From Lactobacillus sp. ESL0791 (GTDB taxonomy: Bacteria; Bacillota; Bacilli; Lactobacillales; Lactobacillaceae), in assembly GCF_029433255.1 (NCBI RefSeq), contig NZ_JAQTHU010000001.1, forward strand, positions 1,612,001 through 1,676,000: a DNA stretch of 64,000 nucleotides, given 5' to 3'. The notes beneath the pieces were generated by a model. It did no database searches. It was not told the origin of the DNA and saw nothing but the letters and a program-made list of their open reading frames with translations. A program made the translations under genes and the position numbers. Positions 1-9,837 of the stretch are shown here, piece by piece. The number at the start of each line of letters is the position of its first letter. The stretch's first letter is position 1.

Positions 1-52
1 CTTCATAAGACAAGTCGGTAATTTCTAAATCGATAATTTGATTCTTTTCCAT
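1..52 (-). CDS. 23S rRNA (uracil-5-)-methyltransferase, RlmD-like (5' end only)
   Basis: Only the first 17 codons lie in the window. The peptide begins MEKNQIIDLEITDLSYE, which resembles the TRAM-domain N-terminus of RlmD/RumA-type RNA methyltransferases. The start is an ATG preceded by AAAGGAC about five bases upstream. It runs in the same direction as the KAP gene to its right. The family call rests on a very short stretch and is tentative. Confidence 0.4.
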   Translation of the reverse strand, partial: MEKNQIIDLEITDLSYE

Positions 53-102
53 TTTTCGTCCTTTTTTACAAACACTAATTAACTATTCTATTTTACAGGA
101 AA

Positions 103-2037
103 TTACGGGAAAAAGTAATTGCTATTCATCTTGTCTTTTTGATCAGTTTCTATAAGCAAGTTTAGTTTATCAATTAATTCATTTAAATTAAACATACCTA
201 TCTTGCCTAAGCTATTATTCTCACGCATAAATTCTTTAATTTTCTCGCATAGATTTGTTATGTTCTTTTCTTTATAGGGATATATTTTTTTATAGTTATT
301 ATTGACAAAATGATTATATATATACTGTGTAAACTTTTCAGATCTAGGATGAGCAGTTAAAACATATTTTTGTAATAGACCAGAATCCAAAAGGGTTTCA
401 AAAAAATCAATTCCTGTATTCACTCCAGACAATTCTTCTGTTCTTCTATAATTACCTTCAAAAATGCTAGTTAAAAATTCTAATTTCCTTTTTCTATTTG
501 CTTTTTCATCAAACTTATTAAATATTTCATCAATTTTTTTCTGTATATCAACTGAAATAAGCCCAATGTCTTTCTTCATCTCCCATTTTTCCTGATAATC
601 ATCTAATATTTCAAAATTTTTACAATTTTTCGTTATTATCCATTCTATTTCTTGTAATATTTTAGATTGATAATCTTCATGTATCATTAGCAGATTAATT
701 TTTTCAAAATAATCAAAATTGTCGTACACATTAATTAATTGATCAAACGACATTTTATGTTCATCTATATTTTTTAAAACCTTAATTTGCAAATTTTCAA
801 ATTCATCATCATCAATATCTCTAAAATAATTTGTTTTATCTACCAAAACCTGGCTTGCTTTGATGTCACTCTTGAATAATTTGTACCAATCATCTATAAA
901 AGCCACACTATCAAAAGTAAGATCAAAAATAATATGATTTATTTGTTCATCATAAAAAATATAATCATCAAAGCATGCCCTATTGATACAATGATATTTT
1001 TTTACTATATATTTTGCAAGATGATCATTATTCTTTGTATTAGTAGATGAATTTTTCCAGATACCTTTATTTAAAGTAAATCGAATAAAATTTCTGGTAT
1101 TCATCAATGGCCTTAATTCTTGCAGATTTTCCTTAGTTAATCTTCCTTCTCTATGTTCTATTGCTATGACAAATATATTTAAAAACGCGGATCTTTCAAT
1201 ATTTACTTTATCATCACTTGACTCTTTATGATTTTCAAAATATTCTCGTAGTTCTTGATCAACAATCTCAAAAGTAGAGAATATAAACTTAAGTGTTCGT
1301 AAATTTAAAGTAGAGGTTTTAAATTGTATCAATAATACTTTCCCAATCCAATCAGAATTAGCTCTAACAAATTGATTATCGCTTTTATCTAGAAAACTAT
1401 CTTTTATAGTAGAAAAGTCAATACTAAAAGGTATAACTCTACTGACTATCTTTTCACTTATCTTATTAAAATCATTTTTTACATTTTGAATTTTTGAAAC
1501 ATTACCTACCAAAATCACCCGACATTTTAAATCTTCAATTAAATCTGTTAAGATGTAACCTAAAAAATCTACTAATTTAATTTCTTCACTTATTCTTTCA
1601 ATATCATCTATGACAACAACTATTTTCCCCGCTCTTTCTTCAATTCGTTTTCGCATAAAAGTAGAGCCTATATCTGCGAGCAATTTATTACCAATATCAA
1701 ATAAATCACCATGATTTCCAGCCATAGCTTTTAATTCTTTTCTTATCGGTTTTAGTACTTTTTTTAGTTCCTTACCAATTTTATTACCCATATTAAAACA
1801 AGACATATATATTTTGTCAGTAATATCTTTTTTCAAACTATCTAATGAGTCATAGCCAAAAATAGAAAGATATATTGGTATCTTATCCTTAAAAATTCTA
1901 GATTCTTCCTTATTATCAATCTCATGTTTTAAAAAATAAGTTTTTCCAGTACCCCATTCTCCATTAAGTAGAATAGCAAAATCATCATTACCATTGACAT
2001 AGTTTCTCAGGCTTTCAATCATTGAATTTTTTGACAA
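103..2037 (-). CDS. KAP-family P-loop NTPase
   Basis: The protein is about 644 aa. A Walker A motif GEWGTGKT lies near residue 26 and a Walker B run VVVIDDIER near residue 145, the arrangement of KAP P-loop NTPases, some of which act in phage defence. I placed the start at the TTG at 2037, because GGAGGAG at 2043-2049 sits 5 bases upstream; the longer reading would place this Shine-Dalgarno inside the coding region. No membrane segment is obvious in the centre and the C-terminal half is charged and unrecognised. The gene is much richer in AT than its neighbours and stands alone, which suggests transfer. The partner or target is unknown. Confidence 0.75.
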   Translation of the reverse strand: MSKNSMIESLRNYVNGNDDFAILLNGEWGTGKTYFLKHEIDNKEESRIFKDKIPIYLSIFGYDSLDSLKKDITDKIYMSCFNMGNKIGKELKKVLKPIRKELKAMAGNHGDLFDIGNKLLADIGSTFMRKRIEERAGKIVVVIDDIERISEEIKLVDFLGYILTDLIEDLKCRVILVGNVSKIQNVKNDFNKISEKIVSRVIPFSIDFSTIKDSFLDKSDNQFVRANSDWIGKVLLIQFKTSTLNLRTLKFIFSTFEIVDQELREYFENHKESSDDKVNIERSAFLNIFVIAIEHREGRLTKENLQELRPLMNTRNFIRFTLNKGIWKNSSTNTKNNDHLAKYIVKKYHCINRACFDDYIFYDEQINHIIFDLTFDSVAFIDDWYKLFKSDIKASQVLVDKTNYFRDIDDDEFENLQIKVLKNIDEHKMSFDQLINVYDNFDYFEKINLLMIHEDYQSKILQEIEWIITKNCKNFEILDDYQEKWEMKKDIGLISVDIQKKIDEIFNKFDEKANRKRKLEFLTSIFEGNYRRTEELSGVNTGIDFFETLLDSGLLQKYVLTAHPRSEKFTQYIYNHFVNNNYKKIYPYKEKNITNLCEKIKEFMRENNSLGKIGMFNLNELIDKLNLLIETDQKDKMNSNYFFP

Positions 2038-2166
2038 AATTACTCCTCCATTCAACTAAAAATGTAAACCAAATTTGCAATAATTATTTACTCCTTAATT
2101 TTACTCTGGAATTCTTGCTTCCACATAAAGATAGATTTTTAATAGTCATCATAAAAGTGACAATAA

Positions 2167-2203
2167 AATACACGATATCAATAAAACATTGAAATCGTGT
2201 ATT
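2167..2203 (-). terminator. Terminator of the pepO-like gene
   Basis: A 10-bp inverted repeat (AATACACGAT / ATCGTGTATT) with a further paired TCAAT/ATTGA inside it lies just past the stop of the M13 peptidase gene. On the minus strand it is followed by TTTTATTG. Confidence 0.65.
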
Positions 2204-2232
2204 AAAGCTATGTTTGACTTAACTTTTGATTT

Positions 2233-4443
2233 TTACCAAATATGTACCCGCTTCTTTGGAGACAGCCACATTCCATCAGTAGACTTAACCTTAAAAGTCT
2301 TGTAAAACTCGTTTTGGCACTGTGCCTGCACGTTAGCCCGTAACGGGTTCGGTGCATGGACATCAATCGACAGCATATATTTGATTGCTTGCGGGGTTGT
2401 CTTCATTTTCCAAACTCTGGCATTATTTTCAAACAGCTCCCGTAAATTGTCGCCTTCACTCTTAGCAACTTGAATCGCTACGGTCAAACCGCCTTGGTCG
2501 GCAATATTTTCCGAAACTATCTGTTTACCATTCAGCTTTGATGAACCATACTTAATCCCATTAAACAAATTAATTTCTGCCTTAATTTTTTTCTTAAATT
2601 CGGCATAGTCCTTTTTGGTCCACCAATTACGCATGTCACCTTCTTTATCATAACGGGCACCGTTATTGTCAAAAGCATGAGAAATCTCATGACCAACAAC
2701 AGCCCCGATTCCACCTAGGTTAGCGGCCTGGCTCTGCTTTTTATCGTAAAATGGTGCCTGTAAAATAGCTGCTGGAACTATTACAGAATTAGTTTGCGGA
2801 ATGTAAGCAGCATCAACTTGGTCTCCAGCAATGCCCCATCCGTTGCGGTCAGCTGGTTGAAATAATTGGGCAAAATTTTCTTTAATATTTTCAATTTGCA
2901 TTGCCCGAACATTGGAATACAAGCTGCCGCCTTTACTTGCCGGAACGATCTGCGTACGCCAATAAAATAGTGGCATTCCGTCTGGGTAACCAACCTTAAC
3001 CTTCATCGCCTTCAGCTTATCGATTGCCTGCTGCTTAGTTGCTTTGGAAAGCCAGTCATTATTTTGCAGCCGTTTCTCGTATGTCTTCAGTATTTTTTCA
3101 ATCATGCTGGTAACATCTTTTTTAGCGTCTTCACCAAAATAAGTTTGACCATAATAGATGCCAATTAAGTCACCAAAAACATTATCAACAATTTCAAATG
3201 CCTGCTTATCACCCGAAGACAGCTTTGCTTGTCCTGTTACCGCTTGTGCAAACGGAAAACTGGCTTCACGGAAGTTTTGCGAAAGCTCACTAGCAGAGTT
3301 ATTAATAAACATAACAATCAGCCAGCCTTTAAGGTCAGCAAAGTTATCCTTGTTAACAATTTTATTAACGTTATTCAAAAAATCAGGGTCAGTCACAATA
3401 ATTTGTTCAGGTTCCTTGCCAATTGTTCCCTGCAAAAATTGCTGAATATCAAAGTCCGTAAACTTGGACTTAAAATCCTGCATACTCATTGGGTTATACT
3501 GGCTTGCATCATCTGCATTCTCTTCAGCAGATTTAACATTTTGAGCTAGCAAACTATCAAACTTAATTGCTTGCTCGGCGTAACTGGTTGCCTGGTCCTC
3601 TGAAACCCCGGCCATTTTTAGCAAGTCGACCGACTGCTTCTGGTAAATATCTAATAGCTGCTTGGCGTTGGCATCTTGATAACTGCTTTTATCAGGTAAG
3701 ATGGTCCCAGTAGGACTGAACCAAAGCGCGTTCTTTTTTGCATTTTTCATATCTGGTGAAACTGAAATATCAATCGGTAATGAAAAACCTTCATCATACA
3801 GTTTGGCTGCTTTAGTATTAAAATCCGCAAAATCCGTAATTCCTTCAAGTTGGGCCAAGTCTGTCTTGATCGGCTCAGCCCCATCACGATTACGCTGATC
3901 AAAATCGCGTGCTAATTTATATAGCTCAACGGCCTTGTCAAAGTTAGGCAGATTAGGCAATTGCTTCTTCCCATCGGCAAAGTCTGCCATATCCTGTGAT
4001 AATTCATTCGTGATCTTCAAATCAAGTTCATCAAATGTGCCGGTACTTGTAGCATCGGCCGGAATTTTCGCTTTCTTCATCCATTTAGAATTAATTGCTA
4101 AATACAGATTATCCTGCGGCCGCGTTCCAACTTTCGGTTTAAGAACATTGCCACTACCGCCACGTGCAGCTTTTGACTTTTGCGTCAGCTTTTTAACGTT
4201 GGCAGGCTTCTTAGCTTTAAGCTTACTCCTATTGCCTCTGCTTGGCGGAGTCTGCTTAGCTGCCTTAACCTTTATCTTATGCGCATTACGATGCCCTTTA
4301 GTAGTGCTCCTACCAGCATTTTTTTTTGTCGTAGTAGCTGCAAATACAGGCTGGCTGACATTGTAGTCATTAGTCGCAATCAACGGGCTACCCGCTATTA
4401 TCGCCGCAACTGATAATATTATTAATTTAAACTTGTTTTTCAC
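2233..4443 (-). CDS. pepO: Secreted M13-family endopeptidase (PepO-like)
   Basis: This is a 736-aa zinc metallopeptidase of the neprilysin family. HEISH near residue 586 supplies two zinc-binding histidines and the catalytic glutamate, and ENIAD about 60 residues later supplies the third ligand. The C-terminus keeps the usual ending in VHIW, so the catalytic domain looks complete. Most lactobacillal PepO proteins are cytoplasmic and near 630-650 aa. This one adds a signal peptide (MKNKFKLIILSVAAIIAGSP, likely cut after VFA near residue 35) and a Lys/Arg-rich linker to about residue 100. I infer an exported, wall-associated oligopeptidase. It is transcribed alone, with a terminator behind it. 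Confidence 0.88.
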   Translation of the reverse strand: MKNKFKLIILSVAAIIAGSPLIATNDYNVSQPVFAATTTKKNAGRSTTKGHRNAHKIKVKAAKQTPPSRGNRSKLKAKKPANVKKLTQKSKAARGGSGNVLKPKVGTRPQDNLYLAINSKWMKKAKIPADATSTGTFDELDLKITNELSQDMADFADGKKQLPNLPNFDKAVELYKLARDFDQRNRDGAEPIKTDLAQLEGITDFADFNTKAAKLYDEGFSLPIDISVSPDMKNAKKNALWFSPTGTILPDKSSYQDANAKQLLDIYQKQSVDLLKMAGVSEDQATSYAEQAIKFDSLLAQNVKSAEENADDASQYNPMSMQDFKSKFTDFDIQQFLQGTIGKEPEQIIVTDPDFLNNVNKIVNKDNFADLKGWLIVMFINNSASELSQNFREASFPFAQAVTGQAKLSSGDKQAFEIVDNVFGDLIGIYYGQTYFGEDAKKDVTSMIEKILKTYEKRLQNNDWLSKATKQQAIDKLKAMKVKVGYPDGMPLFYWRTQIVPASKGGSLYSNVRAMQIENIKENFAQLFQPADRNGWGIAGDQVDAAYIPQTNSVIVPAAILQAPFYDKKQSQAANLGGIGAVVGHEISHAFDNNGARYDKEGDMRNWWTKKDYAEFKKKIKAEINLFNGIKYGSSKLNGKQIVSENIADQGGLTVAIQVAKSEGDNLRELFENNARVWKMKTTPQAIKYMLSIDVHAPNPLRANVQAQCQNEFYKTFKVKSTDGMWLSPKKRVHIW

Positions 4444-4752
4444 AAATCTGCCTCATTTCACATCTCACGCTGTCCAAATTTTATTTTACCAGAAATCAGC
4501 GTTATTACCATTAAGATTTGATAAAGTTACTATAAAGCTTAACTGATATATATTGTATTATAATTAGTAAAAAATAACGAACAATCTATTTCAAAAACAA
4601 AAATCAATGATTTTTTCAGCAATTTTTTATTACTAATCACTATTATCTTGGTTAAGATTTTTTGAATACAGTTTTTTTCCTTTAGTATGCAGCTGTTTTA
4701 TGTTACCGTAGTTAGTAACATCTAGCTAAAAAAGAAAGGATGTTTTTATAAT
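4444..4752. promoter_or_regulatory. Divergent intergenic region with a TGTTAC inverted repeat
   Basis: This AT-rich stretch separates the leftward M13 peptidase gene and the rightward BI-1 gene. It must carry both promoters, but no strong -35/-10 pair could be fixed. A short dyad, TGTTAC at 4701-4706 and GTAACA at 4715-4720, lies about 30 bases before the BI-1 start and could be an operator. A good AAGAAAGGA ribosome-binding site follows it. Confidence 0.35.
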
Positions 4753-5463
4753 ATGGATAATTTTTCAACTAACCCAAACAGACGGCAAGTGCATTCCATT
4801 TCTGAAACAAATAACTTCTTAACTAGAATGTACAGCCTTATGGGCTTGTCAGTTTTAGTTTCAGCGGTCACAGCCTACTTGACTATGACTGTCTTCAGAA
4901 GTGCTGTCATGCAAATGCCGGTTTCAATTATGTGGATCATTTTGTTTGTTCCGCTAGGCCTATCACTGGGTATCAGCTTTAAAGCTGATCGCAGTCCTGT
5001 AGCAAGCTTTGTCATGTTGATGATTCTTGCAGTCATTTACGGCTTTGAATTCTCATTGATTGCCGGTTTTTACACCGGAACCCAATTGACAACCGCCTTT
5101 ATTTCATCGGCAGCGGTCTTTATCGCAATGGCGCTTTTTGGTACTTTTACCAAAAGGGACCTAACCAACTGGAACTCTTATTTAGGTGCTGCTCTGATTG
5201 GTTTTCTGGTTGCCTGGATTGTCAACATGTTGCTCAATAATCCCACAATCACCTATATCTTTTCCTTTATCGGCGTCATAATTTTTACCGGTTTAACGGC
5301 CAGCGATGCCAATAAAATGAAAAATATTTATAACGTTTATGGTGGGCAGGTTTCAACCAACGGCTTGGCAGTCATGGGCGCACTGCAACTTTACCTTGAT
5401 TTCATCAACATTTTTATGTTTTTGCTTGAGATCTTCGGCGGAAGCGGAAATAGTAGAAATTAA
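4753..5463 (+). CDS. Bax inhibitor-1/YccA-family membrane protein
   Basis: The 236-aa protein has about seven hydrophobic segments and the family ending ALQLYLDFINIFMFLLEIFG. Bacterial BI-1/YccA proteins are multi-pass membrane proteins, some with calcium-leak or protease-modulating activity; the role here is not shown by the sequence. The N-terminus is short and polar. A ribosome-binding site AAGAAAGGA precedes the ATG. The gene is monocistronic and ends in a strong hairpin. Confidence 0.9.
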   Translation: MDNFSTNPNRRQVHSISETNNFLTRMYSLMGLSVLVSAVTAYLTMTVFRSAVMQMPVSIMWIILFVPLGLSLGISFKADRSPVASFVMLMILAVIYGFEFSLIAGFYTGTQLTTAFISSAAVFIAMALFGTFTKRDLTNWNSYLGAALIGFLVAWIVNMLLNNPTITYIFSFIGVIIFTGLTASDANKMKNIYNVYGGQVSTNGLAVMGALQLYLDFINIFMFLLEIFGGSGNSRN

Positions 5464-5475
5464 CGATTGGTAAAG

Positions 5476-5677
5476 CAAAAAAGTGTCTGGGAAAAAATTC
5501 AAATCAAAAAGGAATGTTAGAATCAAAAAACTAACATTCCTTTTTTGATACAATCTTTTATCTAGATTACACTACAAAAAGTTACAAAATTTAAAGGTAT
5601 TTACAATAATATTCGACTTTAATAATTGCTCTTAAATAAAATTTTTCAAAAGCATATTTTTTCCCAGATACTTTTTG
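5476..5677. repeat. MITE-like unit with about 20-bp terminal inverted repeats
   Basis: The left end (5476-5497) and the reverse complement of the right end (5657-5677) share the core AAAAAGTRTCTGGGAAAAAA with one substitution and one indel. The roughly 160 bases between them have no ORF and include a hairpin. The unit fills the gap between two convergent genes. It could be a miniature transposon relic or simply a long imperfect terminator pair. Confidence 0.45.
5505..5547. terminator. Bidirectional terminator after the BI-1 gene
   Basis: GGAATGTTAG at 5511-5520 pairs with CTAACATTCC at 5531-5540. The stem is extended by flanking A and T runs and is followed by six T on the plus strand. Confidence 0.8.
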
Positions 5678-5689
5678 TTGTCTTTATTT

Positions 5690-6619
5690 CTATTTACCAG
5701 ATTTGCCAACGTAAAATTCGATCCGTTGCTGCAAATTTTTAAAAGTAACCGGACAGTAGTCGCCAATTTCACCATCAAGATTTACCGGCAACTCTTGTCC
5801 CTTACTCTTACCAATCAGATCAACCTTTAAGCTTTTAGTTTTGGTATAAATAATATCGGGATCATCTGTATGGCGGCCATTCAAAGCCAGTGCCATCAGC
5901 TTCAAGAGTTTACCTGGATCGGACGGCTTGACAATAATCAGCTGAAAAAGACCATCACTGAGCTGGGCATCAGGCATAATCTGCTCAAAACCGCCAATCG
6001 TATTGGTCATTCCGAGCAGCAACATTGACAGTTTGCCCTCATAAACACCGTCATCATAGGTTAGCCGCATTTCATTTTCGGTCAAGTGCGGCAGCATTTC
6101 TGCCCCCTTAATTAGGTAAGCAGCATAGCCTAACGCTGACTTAACCTCGGAGGGCACCCCATAGGTCAGTTCGGTCAAAGAGCCGCAGGCAGCAATATTA
6201 ACAAAGTATTGCTCATCTCCGGAAAAATCAGCCATGCCGATATCCATTTTACGTGTTTTTTTCTGCAAAATGATTTTAGCAGCTTCTAAAATGCTGTCGC
6301 GCGGAATCCCCAGTGCACGGGCATAATCATTGGTCGTTCCTGCCGGAATGATCGCCATTTTTGGTCGCTCATCCAAAAAGGCAATTCCGTTCACAACTTC
6401 ATTGATTGTCCCATCACCACCGGCGGCAACCAACAGATCAAAACCTGCTTCAGCCGCACGCGTTGCCTCATTTTGCGCACTCTTTTTTTCAGGTGTCGTT
6501 CTAAAAGCGCTAGCTTCATAGCCAGCCTGCTCCAAAACGTCTAGAATATCAGCAACATTTTTTGGCATTTGCTCGTGACCGGAGACAGGATTATAAATTA
6601 ATCTTGCTTTTTTAGTCAT
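5690..6619 (-). CDS. dgkB: Diacylglycerol kinase (DagK/YegS type)
   Basis: This 309-aa soluble lipid kinase phosphorylates diacylglycerol, returning it to phosphatidate after lipoteichoic acid synthesis. The catalytic nucleotide-binding motif GGDGTINEVVNG is at about residues 67-78, and PVSG near residue 11 belongs to the same fold. The C-terminal beta domain is present and the length is normal. It follows gatB by 26 bases and is the last gene of the conserved block, an arrangement typical of lactobacilli. Confidence 0.92.
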   Translation of the reverse strand: MTKKARLIYNPVSGHEQMPKNVADILDVLEQAGYEASAFRTTPEKKSAQNEATRAAEAGFDLLVAAGGDGTINEVVNGIAFLDERPKMAIIPAGTTNDYARALGIPRDSILEAAKIILQKKTRKMDIGMADFSGDEQYFVNIAACGSLTELTYGVPSEVKSALGYAAYLIKGAEMLPHLTENEMRLTYDDGVYEGKLSMLLLGMTNTIGGFEQIMPDAQLSDGLFQLIIVKPSDPGKLLKLMALALNGRHTDDPDIIYTKTKSLKVDLIGKSKGQELPVNLDGEIGDYCPVTFKNLQQRIEFYVGKSGK

Positions 6620-6645
6620 AATTGCTACCTATTTCCTAAATATTA

Positions 6646-8076
6646 TTAACGACTCTGTAATTCTTCATTCAACAGTTTATTAACCATCTTCGGGTTTGCC
6701 TTACCCTTGGTCTGCTTCATAATTTGGCCCACCAAGTAACCAATTGCCCGGTCCTTACCATTCTTGAAGTCTTCAACCGACTGTGGGTTATTGTCAACAA
6801 CTTCCTTGACCATTGGTGCCAGAACACTGCTATCTGAAAGTTGAACCATGCCTTGAGCTTCAACAAATTTCTTGGGGTCAGTACCCTTAGTGATTGTTTC
6901 CGCAAAAACCTTCTTGGCAATTTTCGAAGAAATCGTACCATCTTTAATCAGCTTAATCATGGCAGCCAGATGCTCTGGCGTCAACTTGATGTCGGCCAAG
7001 GTTACCCGGTTATCATTCAAATAACCATTAACCTGGGTATTCATCCAGTTAGCGGCAAGCTGTGGATCGGCTCCGGCAGCAACTGCTTTATCAAAGAAGT
7101 CTGAACTTTCTTTAGTCTGCAGCAGCACATCTGCATCGTACGGCTTTAACCCATACTTATTCACATAGTCATCATAACGTGCTTCTGCTGTTCGCGGAAG
7201 AGTTTTAGCAATCTCGTCAATCCACTTCTGGCTGATGTGATCCGGCGCAAGGTCTGGTTCTGGGAAATAGCGGTAATCTGCATCGCCTTCCTTGACCCGT
7301 TCCAAAACAGTTTTACCGGTAGCTTCATCAAAGCGGCGGGTTGAAAGCTGAACCCGGCCGCCGGAAAGCAATACCTGTGCCTGCCGTTTTTGTTCATAAG
7401 CAAGGGATTTACGCACGTGCTCAAAGGAGTTCAGGTTCTTCATCTCGACCTTGGTACCAAGTTCCTTTTGTCCAGCTGGCCGGATCGAAATATTGGTGTC
7501 AACCCGCATTGAACCCTCTTCCATCTTAACATCAGATGCCCCGGTAAACTGGACAATTTTCCGCAATTTTTCTAGATATGCATAGCCCTCATCAGGATCA
7601 GCAATTTCTGGTTCGGAAACAACTTCCAGCAGCGGCACACCCTGACGGTTTAAGTCAACGTACGAATAGCCGTTGGTTCCGTGCGTGTTCTTACCAGCAT
7701 CTTCCTCAATGTGCATTTCGTGGATACCAATTCGCTTCTTCTTGCCATGGACTTCAATTTCGACGTAGCCGTCTCTAGCCAGCGGTTGGAAGAACTGCGT
7801 AATCTGATAAGCCTTAGGACTATCTGGATAGTAGTAGTTCTTCCGATCAAAATGGGTTGTCGGCAAAACGTGCGCATGCGTTGCCAAAGCAACCATGATC
7901 CCCAAACGGTAAACGTCCTTATTGACATACGGCAGTACCCCTGGCATTGCCCAGTCAATGACGTTAGTTTCAGTGTTAGCTTCCGCACCATAACTTACTG
8001 GTGAAGGTGAAAAGATCTTACTCTTAGTTTTTAGTTCGAAGTGAACTTCGAAGCCAATTGTCGATTTAAAATTCAT
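6646..8076 (-). CDS. gatB: Asp-tRNA(Asn)/Glu-tRNA(Gln) amidotransferase subunit B
   Basis: GatB (476 aa) is the kinase/tRNA-binding subunit of the GatCAB amidotransferase, which makes Gln-tRNA(Gln) and Asn-tRNA(Asn) from misacylated precursors. The N-terminus IGFEVHFELKT is the GatB signature, with histidine in place of the more usual glutamine in VQL. YYYPDSPKAYQITQ and DLNRQGVPLLE are further conserved blocks, and the YqeY-like tail domain is complete. It lies 4 bases after gatA in the gatC-gatA-gatB operon. Confidence 0.97.
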   Translation of the reverse strand: MNFKSTIGFEVHFELKTKSKIFSPSPVSYGAEANTETNVIDWAMPGVLPYVNKDVYRLGIMVALATHAHVLPTTHFDRKNYYYPDSPKAYQITQFFQPLARDGYVEIEVHGKKKRIGIHEMHIEEDAGKNTHGTNGYSYVDLNRQGVPLLEVVSEPEIADPDEGYAYLEKLRKIVQFTGASDVKMEEGSMRVDTNISIRPAGQKELGTKVEMKNLNSFEHVRKSLAYEQKRQAQVLLSGGRVQLSTRRFDEATGKTVLERVKEGDADYRYFPEPDLAPDHISQKWIDEIAKTLPRTAEARYDDYVNKYGLKPYDADVLLQTKESSDFFDKAVAAGADPQLAANWMNTQVNGYLNDNRVTLADIKLTPEHLAAMIKLIKDGTISSKIAKKVFAETITKGTDPKKFVEAQGMVQLSDSSVLAPMVKEVVDNNPQSVEDFKNGKDRAIGYLVGQIMKQTKGKANPKMVNKLLNEELQSR

Positions 8077-8080
8077 TCAA

Positions 8081-9523
8081 TTAATCCTCCATTCCAGACG
8101 GTGTTTGTTTATAAAACTTATTTGCACGCTCGACAAAATCAGCTGTTCTAAAGATGCTGCCCTCATCAAACCGTTTGGCCATAATTTGGAAACCAACCGG
8201 CATCCCGTCAACCAAACCAGCAGGAACACTGGCGGCCGGAATTCCGGCTAAATTAGCCGAAATTGTCAGAATATCGTTATTGTACATTTTAATCGGATCG
8301 GAAATTTCACTGCCAATATCAAAAGCCGGCGTGGTTGTTGTCGGTCCGACAACAACATCATTTTCCGCAAAGACCTTATCGAATTCATCGCAAATCAGTG
8401 TTCTCACCTTAGCAGCCTGCCGGAAAAATTTATCGTAAGAACCAGCAGACAAGGCAAAAGAGCCCAGGATGATCCGCCGCTGCACTTCTGGACCAAAACC
8501 TTCTGAACGTGACTTAACGTAAACATCCAATAAATTCTTTGTATCCTTAGCACGGTATCCATAGCGGATTCCATCATAACGCTGCAGGTTAGATGAAGCT
8601 TCACTTGAAGCAATGATGTAATATGTTGGAACAACATATTTCGTCAGCGGCAGCGAAACTTCATTGATGATTGCGCCGTTTTCTTTCAGCAAATCAATCT
8701 GCTGCTGAACAACCTCTCGGACACCGCTGTCAACACCCTCACTCATATATTCCTTAGGAACAGCGACCCGCAAGCCCTTAACATCTTGTCCAATAAACTT
8801 GGTGAAATCAGGTACCTCACGCTCAGAAGTTGTTGAATCATGATCGTCGCTGCCGGCAATCACGTTCAATACCTCAGCCGAATCTTTGACCCGCTTGCTC
8901 ATCACCCCAATTTGATCTAGGGAAGAAGCAAAGGCGATCAGGCCCCAGCGCGATACACGGCCATAGGTCGGCTTAATCCCAAAAATACCATTGAATGCTG
9001 CCGGCTGGCGGATCGAGCCACCGGTATCGGAACCTAAAGCAGCTACTACCTGGCCCGAGGCAACAGCAACAGCTGAACCACCGGACGAGCCACCAGGAAC
9101 TTTAGCCAAATTCCACGGATTATGCGTCACCCCAAAATATGAATGCTCGGTTGAAGATCCCATCGCAAATTCATCCATGTTGGTCTTGCCAACAAAGGTT
9201 GCCCGCGCTTGTTTTAACTTAGTGATAACCGTTGCATCATAAACCGGCATGTAATTTCCCAAAATTTTGCTTGCGGCCGTGGTTTTGACACCATTAGTAA
9301 TAATATTGTCCTTGATCGCAATCGGGATTCCAGCTAATTTGCTTTTAGCAAAATCAAGGTCCGATCCTGGTTTAACTTCGTCCTTGACCGTGATCCAAGC
9401 ATTGAGCTTTTTATCCGTCTCCTGAATATTATTAACCGTATCTTGGGCCAGTTGGTCGGCTGTTAATTCGCCGTTAGCCAATTTTTTATTTAATGAGTCA
9501 ATATTTTCTTTCAAATAATTCAT
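8081..9523 (-). CDS. gatA: Asp-tRNA(Asn)/Glu-tRNA(Gln) amidotransferase subunit A
   Basis: GatA (480 aa) is the glutaminase subunit of GatCAB and belongs to the amidase-signature family. The Gly/Ser-rich core [15 protein letters not shown] and the following [12 protein letters not shown] carry the Ser-cisSer-Lys machinery together with the upstream AIKDN lysine. Its start overlaps the gatC stop by one base (TAATG), which implies translational coupling. Confidence 0.97.
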   Translation of the reverse strand: MNYLKENIDSLNKKLANGELTADQLAQDTVNNIQETDKKLNAWITVKDEVKPGSDLDFAKSKLAGIPIAIKDNIITNGVKTTAASKILGNYMPVYDATVITKLKQARATFVGKTNMDEFAMGSSTEHSYFGVTHNPWNLAKVPGGSSGGSAVAVASGQVVAALGSDTGGSIRQPAAFNGIFGIKPTYGRVSRWGLIAFASSLDQIGVMSKRVKDSAEVLNVIAGSDDHDSTTSEREVPDFTKFIGQDVKGLRVAVPKEYMSEGVDSGVREVVQQQIDLLKENGAIINEVSLPLTKYVVPTYYIIASSEASSNLQRYDGIRYGYRAKDTKNLLDVYVKSRSEGFGPEVQRRIILGSFALSAGSYDKFFRQAAKVRTLICDEFDKVFAENDVVVGPTTTTPAFDIGSEISDPIKMYNNDILTISANLAGIPAASVPAGLVDGMPVGFQIMAKRFDEGSIFRTADFVERANKFYKQTPSGMED

Positions 9524-9825
9524 TACTCGTCCTCATCTTTATTAATAATTACAGGAACCTTAATGAACCCGTTAGCCTTATCCGGAACGTTTGCCATTAA
9601 TTCGCTACGGCTTTGCCAGTGCTCAGGCTTATCTTCGCGGAAAACCGTGTCACGGTCAACCACTTGAACCGTTTCGGCAACCCCTTCTGTGTCAACTTCT
9701 GAAAGCTGATTAGCCATGTTGATAATTGAACCCATTTCTTCGGTAAACTTGCCGATTTTACTTTCATCAAACTCCAGCCGCGATAATACCGCAACGTGCT
9801 TAATTGTATCTTCTGTGATTTCCAA
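9523..9825 (-). CDS. gatC: Asp-tRNA(Asn)/Glu-tRNA(Gln) amidotransferase subunit C
   Basis: GatC (100 aa) is the small clamp subunit that stabilises GatA-GatB. The N-terminal helix [15 protein letters not shown] is characteristic. An AGGAGG ribosome-binding site precedes the ATG closely. It is the first of the three gat genes and follows camS by 12 bases, so camS and gatCAB are probably co-transcribed. Confidence 0.95.
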   Translation of the reverse strand: MEITEDTIKHVAVLSRLEFDESKIGKFTEEMGSIINMANQLSEVDTEGVAETVQVVDRDTVFREDKPEHWQSRSELMANVPDKANGFIKVPVIINKDEDE

Positions 9826-9837
9826 CTAAATACCTCC

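Noticed and set aside
2038-2055. Longer TTG start for the KAP gene
   Set aside because: It would place the GGAGGAG ribosome-binding site inside the coding sequence; the TTG at 2037 has ideal spacing.
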